From HXMU1420-13 sp965229525 (GTDB taxonomy: Bacteria; Bacteroidota; Rhodothermia; Balneolales; Balneolaceae), in NCBI GenBank assembly GCA_965229525.1, contig OZ245886.1:1612001-1676000 (forward strand): DNA of 64,000 nucleotides, written 5' to 3'. A program made the position numbers and the translations under genes. The notes under the pieces were generated by a model, which was given only the letters and a program-made list of their open reading frames with translations, had not been told where the DNA came from and did no database searches. Positions 42,125 through 50,493 of this stretch are shown here, in pieces. The number at the start of each line of letters is the position of its first letter. The first letter of the stretch is position 1.

Positions 42125-42272
42125 AGAATTATTGATACGTCTCGATTACATTCACTTCATGAATTCAATGGTCCATAACAAGCATCATAATTTAAATGAT
42201 CGAGCCGGTGTGAATTCATGATCCGCATTGCGGAACACTCATTTCATCTCACCTTCCTCCATCAATAATTCT
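42125..42272. repeat. Nested inverted-repeat element of about 148 bases
   Basis: Outer arms AGAATTATTGAT (42125-42136) and ATCAATAATTCT (42261-42272) are exact inverted copies. Inside them CATGAATTCA (42158-42167) pairs perfectly with TGAATTCATG (42211-42220), and a weaker ATCAT/ATGAT pair lies in the centre. The unit would fold into one long broken hairpin. The rest of the gap (42273-42484) holds a half-copy of the GTCATGCTGAA repeat at about 42371-42400 and otherwise nothing I can name. Confidence 0.6.
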
Positions 42273-42484
42273 AATGCCTATTTATTAAAAGCCAAGAATC
42301 CCGCGATTGGTGTTGTGCAGGATTAGCAAAGGCTATTATTGAAAAGCTGTCGGTGATTGTTTAGTAACCCCAAAGTTGTCATGCTGAACTTGATTCGGTA
42401 TCCGGAATGATTACAAACTATTTTTACCTAACCATAACAGAATAGAAATTAAGTAAGGCACAACGAGTAATCGTATCTTCAAAT

Positions 42485-42946
42485 ATGACAATTCAATCAA
42501 TCACCTACCGAAAAACATTCGCTTCCGATTTCAACAAATGTGTTGAAGTGCGAAGTAAAACCAGACAAAATCCGGCATCTGTAGAGTTCTTAGCATCCAT
42601 TGGAATTACCCGTGAAACTCAGGAACCTTTGTATAATGATGGGACACTGGTCGGATATGTGGCAGAATCGAACGGTGAGATTGTAGGGTTTTGTACCGGA
42701 ATAACCACAACGGGTGAAGTTCAGGTATTGGCAGTTTTACCAGAATTCGAAGGGATGGGAGTTGGTAAAGAATTACTCCGTAGAGTTGTGGATGCTCTCT
42801 TTGATTCAGGTTTTGACAAACTCTGGTTAGCTGCTTCCCCTGATCCCAACATTCGAGCGCATGGATTTTATCGCCATTTAGGTTGGAAATTTTCTGGAAA
42901 AACGGATGACATCGACGATCAAATTCTAGAGTTAATCAGAAAATAA
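42485..42946 (+). CDS. GNAT-family N-acetyltransferase
   Basis: 153 residues, single GNAT domain: 'YVAESNGEIVGFCTGITTTGEVQVLAVLPEFEGMGVGKELLRRVVD' (described; acetyl-CoA pyrophosphate loop EFEGMGVGKEL at about 92-102), then 'WLAASPDPNIRAHGFYRHLGWKFSG' near 118-142. Acceptor unknown. Followed after 1 base by a P-loop gene. The pair sits between aacS and hppD and is not obviously part of tyrosine catabolism. Confidence 0.88.
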   Translation: MTIQSITYRKTFASDFNKCVEVRSKTRQNPASVEFLASIGITRETQEPLYNDGTLVGYVAESNGEIVGFCTGITTTGEVQVLAVLPEFEGMGVGKELLRRVVDALFDSGFDKLWLAASPDPNIRAHGFYRHLGWKFSGKTDDIDDQILELIRK

Positions 42947-42947
42947 G

Positions 42948-43502
42948 ATGCTTTATCTGATCAGTGGAACTTCAAGATCGGGGAAGACGCTCATTGCCAG
43001 AAAACTGATGCAAGAAAATCAGATTCCCTATTTGTCAACCGATTGGTTGATGATGGGTTTTAATGATGGGATTCCAGAATATGGTATTCATCACCTGCTT
43101 TGGCCTAATGAAATCGCCATGAAAATGTGGCCATTTCTTTCAGGGATGATCGATAATATGCTATTCGATGGAATGGATTATGTAATCGAAGGAGAAGCGA
43201 TGTTACCAGAATTTATTACTGAATTAGTCAAAGAACATCCAACAAAAGTAAAAGCAGTATTTGTTGGCTATGCTGATATTGAAGTCGATGAAAAGGTCCA
43301 ATTAGTTAAAGAGTTTTGCGATAGAGATGACGACTGGTTGATCAGTGAGTCGGACGAATACATTAAAGATCACATCGGAAACATGATCGGCTACAGTAAA
43401 ATGATCAAAGAAGAATGTGATAAGCACAATCTACCCTACTTTGATACTTCCAAGGATTTATTGAAGACGGTTGATGAAGTGATAGACTGTTTATTTCGAT
43501 AA
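42948..43502 (+). CDS. P-loop kinase-like protein
   Basis: 184 residues beginning with a Walker A loop GTSRSGKTLIARKL (about 7-20), then 'PYLSTDWLMMGFNDG' and a mixed alpha/beta remainder with 'MDYVIEGEAMLPEF' in the Walker B position. This is a small AAA/2-phosphoglycerate-kinase-like or zeta-toxin-like nucleotide-binding fold. The substrate cannot be told from sequence. It lies 1 base after the GNAT gene, so the two are likely co-transcribed and may modify a common small molecule. Confidence 0.78.
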   Translation: MLYLISGTSRSGKTLIARKLMQENQIPYLSTDWLMMGFNDGIPEYGIHHLLWPNEIAMKMWPFLSGMIDNMLFDGMDYVIEGEAMLPEFITELVKEHPTKVKAVFVGYADIEVDEKVQLVKEFCDRDDDWLISESDEYIKDHIGNMIGYSKMIKEECDKHNLPYFDTSKDLLKTVDEVIDCLFR

Positions 43503-43624
43503 AAAAATATAAATCTACTTTTTCTAGTAGATCTATTTAGTGGCAAGGTCTTTTTAATCCAATTCTTGATTTTAAAACCTCAAAAAGTATATTTCTCTTC
43601 AAATTCTAACTAAGTCTGGGAAAA

Positions 43625-46417
43625 ATGGGTACTACTTATTACACTACTAAAGAATCTGGTAATTGGAGCGATTCGAAATCATGGGACAAAGTCCCAGCTA
43701 ATACCGTTGGTATGTATAACACTCTGAATATCATGAATAACTGTGATATTACAATTCCAAGTGATCAGACAGTTACACTTAATAGCGCTCTAGTTCAAAT
43801 GAGTTTTGGAACTCTCATAGTTGAAGGAACTTTGAACGTAAATATGGTCTCAAATATATGGCAAATGAGTGCCATCATGTGTGGGTTTACAGGTCCTGGT
43901 AATATCACAGTAAAAAAAGGGGGTATTCTAAACATTACTTCATTGGGTAACCCCCCACTTGCCATATGGGGTACGGTTATTGCCATTGCAATGAGTAAAG
44001 GGTCTTTGTTAAATCATGGAACCATAAATATTTCGTCCTCATCGAATGGTTCATCTGGTATTGGAATACAACTTGATAGTGGTTGTTCAATTGAAAATTA
44101 TGGAAGCATTACAACCACTTTTCAAGATGATCCCTTAAAAAAATACACTCCTTCCACAGCTCTAAAAATAAGAGGGGGAACGTTTACAAATCTAGCGAGT
44201 GGAAAAATTCAAATTGGGGATCAGGCCTCTGTTGGGAGTATATTAGAAATTTATACCGCAGCTACCTTAGATAATCAGGGAAGCATCCGGAACTATGGAA
44301 GAATTAGTAATCAAGGTACTTTTGAAAATTCAGATTCAATCACCTTTAGTTACCCAAATGCTACTTTTCATGGCAATTCTGTTACAGGAGCTAATACTAA
44401 AATATTGCTTGATGGAATAATAACAATTGCTACACCAGTAGAGCTTAGCCCTGCTTCGAATACATATGAAATTAACGACTCTTTGATTATAAATAAGGAT
44501 TCTGCATTAATCATTTCAAATGGTGAAACTCTAACAAATAATGGCACATTGACAAATAATGGGGTAATAATAGTTGAACCAGGAGGAACATTAAATAATG
44601 GATCCGGGCTTGTAGTTAAAAAGCCGATCATTACTTCTTTATTACCAACTACCGTTGTTCCATGTATGTGGATTGAAATTGCAGGTTCTGGCTTATTGGA
44701 AAATGGAAAAGTAATTTTCAATGGCGATAAGGAAGTTAACTTTGAAACCGTAACATCAGATACCAAAGCCTATGTAAAAGTACCAGAAGGTGCTAAAACC
44801 GGAACTATTACAGTAAGTTGTTTTGGCGTAGATAGTGACCCATCTGCAGATACACTGTCTGTTGTAACGCCTCCATTAATTACCCCTATTCCACAACCTG
44901 TTTATCCACCAAATTCAGGGGTTATGTTAAATTCGATAAATGAACTTACAACAGAAACTGAAATCAGCGAAGTGGGAGCCCAGTCTAGTACTAGCTCAAC
45001 CGCTCCAACTATAACTAGTATTCCCGAAATAGTTGCTAAGGGTGCAACAATGAATATTGAAGGGTCAAACTTTTCCGAGCAAGGACATATAACTTTTTGG
45101 GGGGGAGCGAAATCAGTTTATAGCTTTATTTCAGCTAAAAAAGTAGCTGTTACTATCCCTCAAAGTGCCACCTCAGGCACTATTACCATTACTTGTAATG
45201 GTGTAAGTGACTCTTCGGAAAGTTCACTTACGATAGTATCTTCACCAAACCCATTGAATATTCACCGATCGAGTCATGCAAACAGCAAAGACGGATCTAG
45301 TTTTAACGGATTTGTTTGCGCCACTGAACAAAAAAAGACACTGATCTTTGAGTTGAACAGTCCTGGGCATATGCAAGCTCACGGGGGAAGCTGGAATGCA
45401 GGAGGGGTTTTCCCATCCACACCTGCCACATATGCTATTATGGGTGTAACCAATGCTCTGCCTCAATCAAATGATTCAAATGGAAGTGTTCGATTAGTTG
45501 CAGTGGGGTCAGTTCCTGCTGACTCTAACGGTAATACGGGAAGCGCTACTTTTAACAGCATAGATAATCCTATATTCATCAGTGTTGATGGAGGGAATTG
45601 TTGGAATGGATTAAGTGCGAGTTCCTTTGCAACCCCGGGAGACGGAAATGTAACAAAAGTTGTGCAATACAATGGAGTATGTAGCTTTGGTACAAAACTT
45701 GTTGCTTTCGGGAAAGGACTTGTTCCAGAGCAGGATGAAAGTGGAAACTCCATTTTAAAAAATAAACTTTTCTACTCCGTAAGTAATGATGGAGGGAATA
45801 CCTGGGGGCCAGGTATCGCTCTTTCTGACTATTCAACCGTTGAAAGTATATTGAGTACTTCATATGGTGACAATGCTTATATAATTGCTAAAACAAGTTC
45901 GGGTGGAACCTGTTTTAAATTTAATGAAAGCAATAGCAAGCCAGTTTCGAGTGCAGTGTCGGTCCCAACTAAAACTGGGGTAAATGTTGAACTTATGGGA
46001 GTAGCGTGCAGCGATAACTTGTTAGTATTGTCGTACATCGGAAGCACATCCTCAGTACTTCAGCAATACTCTTACTGGTTTGTTGAAATTAAACTTAATA
46101 GTGACGGAAGCCTTGCAAACCAAAGCGTAAAACCAATTCCAACTTCCGGTGCAAATAGTGAAAACTTTACTAGCCTGAATGGTGGGTTTTATCCAATAGC
46201 TCTTGCGTATAACTCAGACGCCACAACATTTCTGGCCGTTTCTACAAATGGAGGTATATGGAGTAGAGATACAAATGGTTGGAAACTTGTAAAAGCTTCC
46301 GATGTCGCGCCAATCATTAATAAGTCATCAACAGTTTCTACACTTATTGTAAATGCTGATCGAAATGTATTTTTTATTTCTGGTATAACTGAAGTTGCAT
46401 TAACGCTCACTTACTAA
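43625..46417 (+). CDS. Large IPT/TIG-domain surface-type protein without signal peptide
   Basis: 930 residues. The N-terminal 'YYTTKESGNWSDSKSWD' opening and repeated short Gly/Asn-rich strands ('LIVEGTLNVN', 'LLNHGTINISSSS') resemble G8/adhesin-type solenoids. Two IPT/TIG domains lie at about 333-413 and 460-540. BNR-type 'SVDGGNCWNG', 'SNDGGNTWGPG' and 'STNGGIWSRD' repeats follow at about 653, 718 and 870. Despite a secreted look, the ATG start shows no signal peptide and there is no obvious T9SS tail. It may be exported by an unusual route, have a wrong start, or act inside the cell. A perfect hairpin follows. Confidence 0.75.
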   Translation: MGTTYYTTKESGNWSDSKSWDKVPANTVGMYNTLNIMNNCDITIPSDQTVTLNSALVQMSFGTLIVEGTLNVNMVSNIWQMSAIMCGFTGPGNITVKKGGILNITSLGNPPLAIWGTVIAIAMSKGSLLNHGTINISSSSNGSSGIGIQLDSGCSIENYGSITTTFQDDPLKKYTPSTALKIRGGTFTNLASGKIQIGDQASVGSILEIYTAATLDNQGSIRNYGRISNQGTFENSDSITFSYPNATFHGNSVTGANTKILLDGIITIATPVELSPASNTYEINDSLIINKDSALIISNGETLTNNGTLTNNGVIIVEPGGTLNNGSGLVVKKPIITSLLPTTVVPCMWIEIAGSGLLENGKVIFNGDKEVNFETVTSDTKAYVKVPEGAKTGTITVSCFGVDSDPSADTLSVVTPPLITPIPQPVYPPNSGVMLNSINELTTETEISEVGAQSSTSSTAPTITSIPEIVAKGATMNIEGSNFSEQGHITFWGGAKSVYSFISAKKVAVTIPQSATSGTITITCNGVSDSSESSLTIVSSPNPLNIHRSSHANSKDGSSFNGFVCATEQKKTLIFELNSPGHMQAHGGSWNAGGVFPSTPATYAIMGVTNALPQSNDSNGSVRLVAVGSVPADSNGNTGSATFNSIDNPIFISVDGGNCWNGLSASSFATPGDGNVTKVVQYNGVCSFGTKLVAFGKGLVPEQDESGNSILKNKLFYSVSNDGGNTWGPGIALSDYSTVESILSTSYGDNAYIIAKTSSGGTCFKFNESNSKPVSSAVSVPTKTGVNVELMGVACSDNLLVLSYIGSTSSVLQQYSYWFVEIKLNSDGSLANQSVKPIPTSGANSENFTSLNGGFYPIALAYNSDATTFLAVSTNGGIWSRDTNGWKLVKASDVAPIINKSSTVSTLIVNADRNVFFISGITEVALTLTY

Positions 46418-46425
46418 AATATACT

Positions 46426-46456
46426 CAGGAGAAGTTTTCGTACTTCTCCTGCTTTC
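46426..46456 (+). terminator. Hairpin terminator after the IPT/TIG gene
   Basis: CAGGAGAAGT (46426-46435) pairs perfectly with ACTTCTCCTG (46442-46451) around a TTTCGT loop, 8 bases after the stop. Only a short CTTTC follows, so termination may be weak. Confidence 0.65.
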
Positions 46457-46512
46457 ACTCCCCACAAATCTTAACATAAAAGCGCTTTTCCAAGAACTGT
46501 AGAAACCTTAAA

Positions 46513-46532
46513 TTAGTTGTTATAGCAACTAA
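46513..46532. promoter_or_regulatory. Candidate operator upstream of hppD
   Basis: TTAGTTGTTATAGCAACTAA lies 20 bases ahead of the hppD ATG, so bound protein would block transcription or translation initiation. Its reverse complement matches the hmgA site at 36416-36435 over 18 of 20 positions. Extended by two bases each side it is AATT-flanked and almost fully palindromic. Confidence 0.68.
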
Positions 46533-46552
46533 TTATTTCAAAAGAGAAGCCT

Positions 46553-47677
46553 ATGGAAACCTTAGCCAATCCTGTGATAGATCAAGAACAAGACTTCATG
46601 CCGATTCTTGGTACCGATTATGTAGAATTTTATGTTAGCAACGCAAAGCAAGCCGCTCATTTTTATAAGTCAGCTTTTGGGTTTAAATCGCTTGCTTATG
46701 CCGGATTAGAAACAGGACTCAAAGACCGTGAATCATATGTGGTGGTTCAAGATAAAATCCGTTTAGTACTTACCTCACCACTACATAGTGGAACTGATAT
46801 GGGTCGCCATATAGATAAACATGGCGATGGAGTAAAAGTAATAGCACTTTGGGTTGAAGATGCTACTTATGCTTATGAAGAAGCCGTTCGAAGAGGAGCT
46901 GAATCATACTTCGAGCCTATCACTGAGAGCGATGACCACGGTGAAGTAATTCGTGCCGGTATTCACACGTATGGTGAAACCGTTCATATCTTTGTTGAGA
47001 GAAAAAACTACCATGGAGCATTCCTACCGGGATATAAAGAATGGAATACTCATTATTCACCAGAACCAGTTGGTTTAAAGTATGTAGATCATATGGTAGG
47101 TAATGTTGAGCTTGGTGCTATGAATAAGTGGGTAAAATGGTATGAGGATGTTCTTGGATTCAAACAAATCCTCTCTTTCGACGACAAAGACATTTCTACG
47201 GAATACACAGCTCTGATGAGTAAAGTAATGAGTAATGGAAATGGTCGCATCAAGTTTCCAATAAATGAGCCTGCTGCAGGCTTGAAAAAATCACAAATTG
47301 ATGAGTACATCGATTTCTATGAAGGAGCAGGTGTTCAGCATGTTGCTGTAGCAACCGACGATATAGTTCATACGGTAACTGAGCTTAGAAATCGTGGAAT
47401 TGAATTCATCACCGTACCAACTACTTACTATGATGTATTGGAAGATCGAGTTGGAAAGATCGATGAGCCCATCGACAAGCTAAAAGAACTGGGAATTTTG
47501 GTAGATCGTGATGACGAAGGATATCTCCTTCAAATTTTCACAAGAACATTACAGGCACGTCCTACTATGTTCTTCGAAATTATTCAACGTAAAGGAGCTA
47601 CTTCATTCGGTAAAGGTAACTTCAAAGCGTTATTCGAGGCGATTGAGCGAGAGCAAGAACTCAGAGGTACGCTCTAG
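46553..47677 (+). CDS. hppD: 4-hydroxyphenylpyruvate dioxygenase
   Basis: 374 residues made of two VOC-type halves. Ligands of the active Fe(II) are visible in 'VDHMVGNVELGAMNKW' (His near 179), 'VQHVAVATDDIVHTV' (His near 261) and 'RPTMFFEIIQRKGATSFG' (Glu near 345). It converts 4-hydroxyphenylpyruvate to homogentisate, feeding hmgA. It stands alone, 9 kb from hmgA, but shares its operator. A good terminator follows. Confidence 0.97.
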   Translation: METLANPVIDQEQDFMPILGTDYVEFYVSNAKQAAHFYKSAFGFKSLAYAGLETGLKDRESYVVVQDKIRLVLTSPLHSGTDMGRHIDKHGDGVKVIALWVEDATYAYEEAVRRGAESYFEPITESDDHGEVIRAGIHTYGETVHIFVERKNYHGAFLPGYKEWNTHYSPEPVGLKYVDHMVGNVELGAMNKWVKWYEDVLGFKQILSFDDKDISTEYTALMSKVMSNGNGRIKFPINEPAAGLKKSQIDEYIDFYEGAGVQHVAVATDDIVHTVTELRNRGIEFITVPTTYYDVLEDRVGKIDEPIDKLKELGILVDRDDEGYLLQIFTRTLQARPTMFFEIIQRKGATSFGKGNFKALFEAIEREQELRGTL

Positions 47678-47700
47678 GTCAATCGTTCATCCACCTTTAA

Positions 47701-47730
47701 GGCGATCTGTTTTTGCAGGTCGCCTTTTTT
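47701..47730. terminator. Rho-independent terminator after hppD
   Basis: GGCGATCTG, loop TTTTTG, CAGGTCGCC forms a nine-pair stem (one G-U) followed by TTTTTTT. It ends the hppD transcript and abuts the end of the convergent TPR regulator. Confidence 0.88.
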
Positions 47731-49460
47731 TATGTGACTAGCGAATTCAAATACTCTTTAAGATCAATTTCAGGATGGATATTCAATTTCTTCTTTAATC
47801 GATATTTAGCCTGGTTAACACTTTTTGGATTAATATGAAGTATGTTGGCGATGTCTTTACTGGATAAGTCCATTTGAACGAGTGATGCCAGTCTTTTTTC
47901 TGAACTGGACAAATCTTGATTCTCGCTTCTAAGAGCTCGGAAAAAACCTGCATTTACTTGTTCAATTTTTTTGAATATCACTTCTTCTGATTCTGATGCA
48001 GCAATATTTAGCTTCAATGAATCAATGAGATTGTACAGGTTTCTTTTACCTGTAGATGTTTTTATATCAACATTCAAGTCACTCAATTTTTCCACAACTT
48101 TAGTCATGTAGGTATTCTTTTCATTTAGAAGTATACCATACTGCTCAAGTTCTTTCTGAAGAGATTTCATTTCGAATGCTTTTTGCAATGACTTTCTCTT
48201 GAGCGACTCCCTATAAAAAATTGAAATTAGTAGAACAAGGCCAATACCAAGGATACTGATTAGTATTATGCGTAATCGTACAGCCTCGTTCTCATAAGTA
48301 AGAATTAAAATTTCATTGTCTTTTTTTGCTGTTTCAAATTCAGCTTCTAACTCAGATACTTTTAATGCCGTTTCTCTAAGATTAAGGCTATCAGAAATAG
48401 CTTTGGATAGTAAGGCAAATTCAAGTCCTCTTGCATGATTTCCAAGCGCTTGTTCTGTTTTAGCAAGCAATTCATAGGTTGTTTCTTTAAAAAGAGAATG
48501 GTCATCCTCTAAATCATCAAATGAGCGGACGATTTCATCCAATTGAGCTTTAGCAGAAGAATAATTCCCTAATTCAAATTCTAATCGTGCGATAGATTCT
48601 ATGATATCAAAATACTTGGCACGGTTACCAATTTGATTAAGAAGCATAGCTGAATCGGTATAATAAACTCGTGCGGAATCGAAGTGATTTTTTTCAAGCT
48701 GAATGTTGCCAGCTGTTTCATATAAATAAGCGAGCGATAGTTTATTGTCATATTCCAAGGCTACCTTAATTCCTTCTTGAACATAAAATTGAGCTTGTTC
48801 TATTTCGCCTACTTCAACTAAAACAGAAGAAATACCGGAATATGGCAGTACGATTCGTTGATGATTATCCAGTTCTTTAAATAAGCTTATTGACTCTATG
48901 AAATATTCAATAGCTCTTTCATGGATGTTTTGTTCTAAATAAATATTGCCAATATTATTGTAGGTAACGGCCTCTGCATACCTATTGCCAATCTGTTTAT
49001 AGGCGTCAAGAGCACCAAGAAGTTTAGGAATTGCTAATTCAAAATCATCATTAATAGCATAAATAGCACCAATTGCGCCATTAACAACGGCTACGCCTCG
49101 GAAATCATTTATCTGTTCATAAAGTGCAATAGCCGAGTTTAAATGTTGAATTGCCTCACTATGGCTGCCAAGAATATTCAGTGAATATCCCAAGTATCTA
49201 TATGCATGAGCTTGTCCAATAATGTAGTCTTTATCTATCGATATTTCGAGCGCTTCATTTGCATAAACCGTTGCTTGTTCAGGCTGATTACGATACGATC
49301 TACGAATCACATCAAACAAAAGTTTAACTCTGTTAGTATCCGCTTCGGTTATTATTTGTAACTCATTCATTAATGAGTCTAATACTGCTGGTTGAGCTAC
49401 TATACTATTGGGTATGAGTAATAGTAATAGCAGAAGATGGAATTTTTTTGATATAAACAT
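47730..49460 (-). CDS. TPR-containing membrane regulator with C-terminal HTH
   Basis: 576 residues from the ATG at 49460, which gives a signal or anchor 'MFISKKFHLLLLLLLIPNSI' then AQ. About seven TPR units cover residues 40-380. A second membrane helix follows near 405-425 ('LRIILISILGIGLVLLISIFYR', described), then a coiled-coil and a C-terminal LuxR-like helix-turn-helix ('SSKDIANILHINPKSVNQAKY' near 543-563). This periplasmic-sensor, single-helix, cytoplasmic HTH layout is typical of Bacteroidota TPR regulators. The signal sensed is unknown. Convergent with hppD. Confidence 0.8.
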   Translation of the reverse strand: MFISKKFHLLLLLLLIPNSIVAQPAVLDSLMNELQIITEADTNRVKLLFDVIRRSYRNQPEQATVYANEALEISIDKDYIIGQAHAYRYLGYSLNILGSHSEAIQHLNSAIALYEQINDFRGVAVVNGAIGAIYAINDDFELAIPKLLGALDAYKQIGNRYAEAVTYNNIGNIYLEQNIHERAIEYFIESISLFKELDNHQRIVLPYSGISSVLVEVGEIEQAQFYVQEGIKVALEYDNKLSLAYLYETAGNIQLEKNHFDSARVYYTDSAMLLNQIGNRAKYFDIIESIARLEFELGNYSSAKAQLDEIVRSFDDLEDDHSLFKETTYELLAKTEQALGNHARGLEFALLSKAISDSLNLRETALKVSELEAEFETAKKDNEILILTYENEAVRLRIILISILGIGLVLLISIFYRESLKRKSLQKAFEMKSLQKELEQYGILLNEKNTYMTKVVEKLSDLNVDIKTSTGKRNLYNLIDSLKLNIAASESEEVIFKKIEQVNAGFFRALRSENQDLSSSEKRLASLVQMDLSSKDIANILHINPKSVNQAKYRLKKKLNIHPEIDLKEYLNSLVT

Positions 49461-49666
49461 ATCGATAGTATGTAGACAAAATATAGATCGACAAGCTAAG
49501 ACTTGGAGTTTAAAAAGCATCACTAGATTTGAAAATAATAGTCTACTTGTTGTCTACATAAGCCATATAGGTATAAATTTTTATTACTCTTCGGTCATAA
49601 AATCATTCCCAATTATCGGTATTGGATCTGAACGTTCAATGTCGTCTAAGTACAAACTTGATTCCG

Positions 49667-50071
49667 ATGTTTTTTAAGAAAAAGCCAAAAAAGCTTATTT
49701 ACATTTTTGAGGACTCTAAGTCTTATCAAATTCTGTTGAGGATACTACTTGAAAAGAGAGGTTATAAAATCAAAATTTTTGAATGTGCATCCTTGGCGAT
49801 TGATCAACTAAAAAGGGATCAGCCTTGTTTGGTTCTATCAGATATAAATATGCCAAATAGTAATGGGCTGGATTTTTGCCTGACTTTCAATTCGGAATTT
49901 TCCGACAGATTTATTCCATTCATTTTTATTTCTTCTGATGATAGTTATGAAAACCAAATGAAAGCTCTAATGCTTTCTAATCACAAACTTTTAAAAAAGC
50001 CATTCGATACCAAACATATTCTGAAAGCAATAGAGGAAGTAATTAATCCAAATAAATTAATGCTGAATTAA
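49667..50071 (+). CDS. Stand-alone response regulator receiver protein
   Basis: 134 residues from the ATG at 49667, which gives a short basic leader then 'KKLIYIFEDSKSYQILLRILLEK'. The acidic pair ED (positions 14-15), the phosphoacceptor Asp in VLSDINMPNS near 60, the Ser/Thr position in FIFISSDDS and the Lys in LLKKPFD form a complete CheY-like receiver without an output domain. A partner kinase is not in the window. It converges on MarR, the stop codons overlapping by 3 bases. Confidence 0.88.
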   Translation: MFFKKKPKKLIYIFEDSKSYQILLRILLEKRGYKIKIFECASLAIDQLKRDQPCLVLSDINMPNSNGLDFCLTFNSEFSDRFIPFIFISSDDSYENQMKALMLSNHKLLKKPFDTKHILKAIEEVINPNKLMLN

Positions 50072-50493
50072 CTTTTATCAGAATAGCTGGTAAACACTTT
50101 GTCGAGTAATGATCGTAGGTGATTATATTCTTCCTCGGTTAAATTCTCCCAACCCAATTCTCTAGAGGCATATACATGCTCCTTTGCTTTTGCCGTTTCC
50201 TTAATCCCGGTCTCTGTAAGTGAAATTAAATACCTTCTACCATCATCAGGATCTTGTGTTCGATTAACAAACCCCTTTTTTTGAAGTAAATCGATAATCC
50301 TGGATACAGTATGTTTGTCTTTAAAACTTTGACCGGCTAGTTCAACTTGACTGAGTGTTTTCCTCTCCAGTTGGCTTAGAATTACCCATTGTTCGGGTGT
50401 GATATCAATCTTGGCTTTTTTAAATCGGTTGATCAAATCCTGTCGCACAACTTTGTAGGTTCGATCGATATACACCCCAATTTCTTTTTTCAT
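50068..50493 (-). CDS. MarR-family transcriptional regulator
   Basis: 141 residues with the winged-helix MarR fold: 'DITPEQWVILSQLERKTLSQVELAGQS' and 'KHTVSRIIDLLQKKGFVNRTQDPDDGRRYLISLTETG' (both described). The wing Asp-Arg pair DDGRR is intact. Start overlaps the stop of the cyclase gene (ATGA), so MarR is translationally coupled to it rather than having an obvious promoter of its own. It is a candidate to bind the palindromes at hmgA and hppD, but this is inference, and the regulator may be elsewhere. Confidence 0.92.
   Translation of the reverse strand: MKKEIGVYIDRTYKVVRQDLINRFKKAKIDITPEQWVILSQLERKTLSQVELAGQSFKDKHTVSRIIDLLQKKGFVNRTQDPDDGRRYLISLTETGIKETAKAKEHVYASRELGWENLTEEEYNHLRSLLDKVFTSYSDKS

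Noticed and set aside
45242..45863. Minus-strand frames within the IPT/TIG gene
   Set aside because: Shadows of a long, domain-bearing gene; no independent support.
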